22,087 nt of DNA from Bacillota bacterium (GTDB lineage Bacteria > Bacillota > Clostridia > DSM-8532): contig JAEYPI010000140.1 in NCBI GenBank assembly GCA_023410885.1, positions 1-22,087 of the forward strand, in the 5' to 3' direction. The notes under the pieces were generated by a model that saw only the letters and a list, made by a program, of their open reading frames with translations, was not told the origin of the DNA and made no database searches. The position numbers and the translations under genes were made by a program. Positions 19,846 through 22,087 of this stretch are shown here, in pieces (the first letter of the stretch is position 1; every line of letters begins with the position of its first letter).

Positions 19846-21810
19846 ATGAAAAGGCATATCGATGCTGCGAATCGGAAACTATCAGTAAAGGCATTCCTTA
19901 TCGGCTGCATTGCGGCTATGATTCTGTTATACGGGTGTATGACAGCAGAACAGGATACTGTGGATACTGTACCGAAGGATGTCACAGATAGCCTGTCGAT
20001 CGAGGCTCCGCAGACTGCGGCTTCCAAAAACATGATTCCGGAAGAGAAAATTGCCGATATTTATATTCCGGAATCGGGGCTGGTCAATCCTCCGGTGGTG
20101 GTGCAATGGGTGACGGCGTCGATGCCGGATACCGATAAGGCGTTACCGGCAATTGCTGTAATGGAGATAGATGCCCAGCTTAATATTCTCGCCAAGGACG
20201 GCACCCCTATTTCCGTGGTGGGTGACTTTTACGGGACTTATGGCAGAAGTGTAATCCCGGCTTTTTTGGTGGACGGAATAGAGGAAACCGAAGTCATAGT
20301 GCAATTCCTCAAGGAAAATGAACTTATCGATGTATATGTTTTAGGGCGAGAGCAGGATATTGAACTGGTCACCCGGGCTCACAAGTTATGGAAGTATTGT
20401 CGGGGCGGATTGATTTATGAAACCTTGGGATCCAGTGCTGAGCAATGGGCAGAAATCTGCGCCGAAGCGAATAATGACGCCGCAGTTACCCAGCTGATAT
20501 CCGAATCTCCCCTCAGCGTGGAAGCTATGGCCTATTTTAACAGCCATGCCGTCGCAGCGTGGGGCTGCGCACGTGATGCTGCTGATGTTTACAGAGCGAT
20601 ATCTTCAGGCTATCACGCGGTGGTAACAGAGGATCCTTCTTTAGTTTATGAAGTATACAAGAGCATTTCCGTCCCTACAATTAGCGGTCGGCCTATTCCT
20701 ATTGCCCATCGGGGCGCACACCTGAACTATGGCAAGGAAACTGATGACGGAGACAACGGATATCCGGAGAATTCAATAGAGTCCTTCAAGCTGGCTGCAG
20801 AAAAATACGGTTGTCTGGGCGTGGAAGTGGATCTGCGCTTATCATCTAAGGATTCAAAAGGTGAAAGGGCCATTGTGCTGGATCACGATGGCGACCTGTC
20901 CCGCACAACAAATATAGAGGAAATGGAAGTATCCATGCCGGATGTTTTCAAAAAGGGAACCAGCACCTCCAACTATTCTATTGAGGAGCTGAAACTGCTG
21001 GATCTGGATACCCACGGTGAAGAAAAGCAGATAAAAATGTGCTCGTTGGAGGAGGCATTGGCGGCTACGGAGGAACTGGGGCTGGTGTATTATTGCCATG
21101 TAAATCAGACTCATACGCAGGATTTATTCAACAGATTGCTGACAGAGAATCCGGAATATGTAGACAACTGTGTCGTTTTTATCGGTGCATCACAAGTACA
21201 GAGTACTTTTAACCAAAGTGTCTTGTCCCCGACGGTGCCAATCACACTTGGTCAGAGTGATCCAATCGACGCAATTTTACAGCAGGATGATTGCGCAGAG
21301 GTAATGGAGGATTTGATTCGTTTACTGAATCCCTATAGCAGCCATCCCTTGTTTTACGATTACGGGAATCATATGACGGAAGACTTTTACTACCGGATGG
21401 CTGCACGGGGATTTCTCAGCATACATTCCATTACGAGAGGGCAGGAAACGCTGAACGAACGATTCCTGACAACTCAGGGCTGCGTTTCGGCTTTAATTGA
21501 TCAGGTGCATTTGGCGGATGATTGGCATTATTTCATAGATGCCGGAAAAGAAGATCAGGAATTATGGGTTGGCGAAAAACTCAATCTGAGGCACACGCTG
21601 CTTCGGATCGCGGGGGAAACCGAAATTGATTGTAGCTTCATTCAACTGTCGGGACCTTTATTGACATGGAATGAGGATGTGAAGGGGTATACTGCAGGCC
21701 AAACGGGCAGGGCAGAGGTAGTTTTTTATGCAGAACTGTCCACCGAAGCAAATGTCGAATATAGGGTGTATTCTGCCCCTGTTTCAATAAAAATTGCGAA
21801 TGCGGGCTAA
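19846..21810 (+). CDS. Surface lipoprotein with degenerate plus intact GDPD domains and an Ig-like tail
   Basis: A 654 aa exported lipoprotein; the signal peptide ends in LLYGC (Cys31). I start at ATG 19846 because AAGAGGTG lies eight bases upstream; a GTG at 19837 lies inside that site. Residues about 55-280 have the shape of a GDPD barrel without its catalytic residues, ending SGYHAVVTEDPSLVYEVYKS, close to the normal GDPD end. Residues 283-570 are a complete-looking GDPD domain: His288-Arg289 (PIAHRGAH), GYPENSIESF, Glu327 and Asp329 (GVEVDL), His347 (VLDHDGDLSRTT). Residues about 572-654 are a beta-rich, Ig-like domain (ELWVGEKLNLRHTLLRI to YSAPVSIKI). It would hydrolyse glycerophosphodiesters, or polymers such as teichoic acids, outside the membrane. 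It follows the cytoplasmic nitrilase-GDPD fusion by 149 bases. Confidence 0.87.
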   Translation: MKRHIDAANRKLSVKAFLIGCIAAMILLYGCMTAEQDTVDTVPKDVTDSLSIEAPQTAASKNMIPEEKIADIYIPESGLVNPPVVVQWVTASMPDTDKALPAIAVMEIDAQLNILAKDGTPISVVGDFYGTYGRSVIPAFLVDGIEETEVIVQFLKENELIDVYVLGREQDIELVTRAHKLWKYCRGGLIYETLGSSAEQWAEICAEANNDAAVTQLISESPLSVEAMAYFNSHAVAAWGCARDAADVYRAISSGYHAVVTEDPSLVYEVYKSISVPTISGRPIPIAHRGAHLNYGKETDDGDNGYPENSIESFKLAAEKYGCLGVEVDLRLSSKDSKGERAIVLDHDGDLSRTTNIEEMEVSMPDVFKKGTSTSNYSIEELKLLDLDTHGEEKQIKMCSLEEALAATEELGLVYYCHVNQTHTQDLFNRLLTENPEYVDNCVVFIGASQVQSTFNQSVLSPTVPITLGQSDPIDAILQQDDCAEVMEDLIRLLNPYSSHPLFYDYGNHMTEDFYYRMAARGFLSIHSITRGQETLNERFLTTQGCVSALIDQVHLADDWHYFIDAGKEDQELWVGEKLNLRHTLLRIAGETEIDCSFIQLSGPLLTWNEDVKGYTAGQTGRAEVVFYAELSTEANVEYRVYSAPVSIKIANAG

Positions 21811-21876
21811 AAGGTATTCATCGACTACAGGCAATGTGTCTTGAGCATTCTTGAAAAAACAAGGAGGAAGAAATGA

Positions 21877-22087
21877 ATGAATAAACGGACAGTATTGCTT
21901 CTTATTGCAGCATTGATGGTGTTTAATATCGTATTGTTTGATTCCCACACTACAGCTATTGCCAACGATTCCATTCTATATCAGGAAGACTTTAATAACC
22001 AACTCGTTCCGGGTGATGTTACGAATGATTGGTATTTCTATCGCAGCAGCGGCAGTTCGGCTTCCGCTGAGTTTAATGATGGTGCTT
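21877..22087 (+). CDS. Start of a secreted beta-rich protein (partial)
   Basis: Only 70 codons are visible. A signal peptide MNKRTVLLLIAALMVFNIV is followed by a likely cleavage near TTAIA-ND. The mature part reads SILYQEDFNNQLVPGDVTND and WYFYRSSGSSASAEFNDGA, a pattern often seen at the start of concanavalin-like or carbohydrate-binding beta-sandwich domains. I choose the second ATG (21877), nine bases after AAGGAGG; the ATG at 21873 reaches TAA after three codons. The 66-base gap after the GDPD lipoprotein gene has no clear terminator, so it may be in the same operon. Function unknown. Confidence 0.7.
   Translation, partial: MNKRTVLLLIAALMVFNIVLFDSHTTAIANDSILYQEDFNNQLVPGDVTNDWYFYRSSGSSASAEFNDGA

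Noticed and set aside
1..22087. CRISPR arrays, tRNA or rRNA genes, prophage or complete insertion sequences
   Set aside because: No regularly spaced repeats, cloverleaf-like genes, phage genes or transposase with terminal repeats were seen; the only mobile trace is the intron fragment.

Overview
The window looks like the chromosome of an anaerobic, Gram-positive member of the Clostridia. Evidence: strong AGGAGG-type ribosome binding sites, frequent TTG and GTG starts, lipoprotein signal peptides, a lysine 2,3-aminomutase closest to the clostridial enzyme, an S-layer-type wall protein, a VanS-like two-component system driving an ABC transporter, and a group II intron relic. I cannot name genus or species. 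No tRNA, rRNA, CRISPR array or complete transposon was seen.

Layout. (1) 1-464: C-terminal end of a secreted or S-layer-like protein. (2) 675-2851, minus strand: a translationally coupled pair, a Ddl-like ATP-grasp ligase followed by a short lysine 2,3-aminomutase. Together they suggest a beta-lysine-containing product. (3) 3161-9099, plus strand: response regulator, histidine kinase, ABC ATPase, a permease fused to an M1 metallopeptidase-like domain, and a second permease. All but one of the junctions overlap. The exception is a short gap before the ATPase whose Shine-Dalgarno can be locked in a hairpin. (4) 9100-9783: no intact gene. It holds the decayed 3' end of a group II intron (frameshifted maturase tail, perfect domain V, and two tandem domain VI copies) plus hairpins. 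(5) 9784-12259, minus strand: a secernin-type C69 Ntn hydrolase with its own strong promoter, and a LysR regulator. (6) 12590-22087, plus strand, divergent from lysR: an oligopeptide-type ABC importer in the order A-D-F-B-C, a cytoplasmic nitrilase/GDPD fusion, a lipoprotein with a degenerate plus an intact GDPD domain and an Ig-like tail, and the start of a further secreted protein.

How the genes may work together. Region 6 reads as a scavenging locus: a surface lipoprotein GDPD acts outside, the Dpp/Opp-like importer brings in a product, and the cytoplasmic nitrilase-GDPD fusion cleaves an amide (or nitrile) and a phosphodiester. The LysR protein sits divergently and probably controls the operon. 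The secernin-type amidase next door may take part. The fusion and this gene combination are the strongest candidate for an undescribed system. The substrate is not shown by the sequence; an amide-bearing glycerophosphodiester is my inference.
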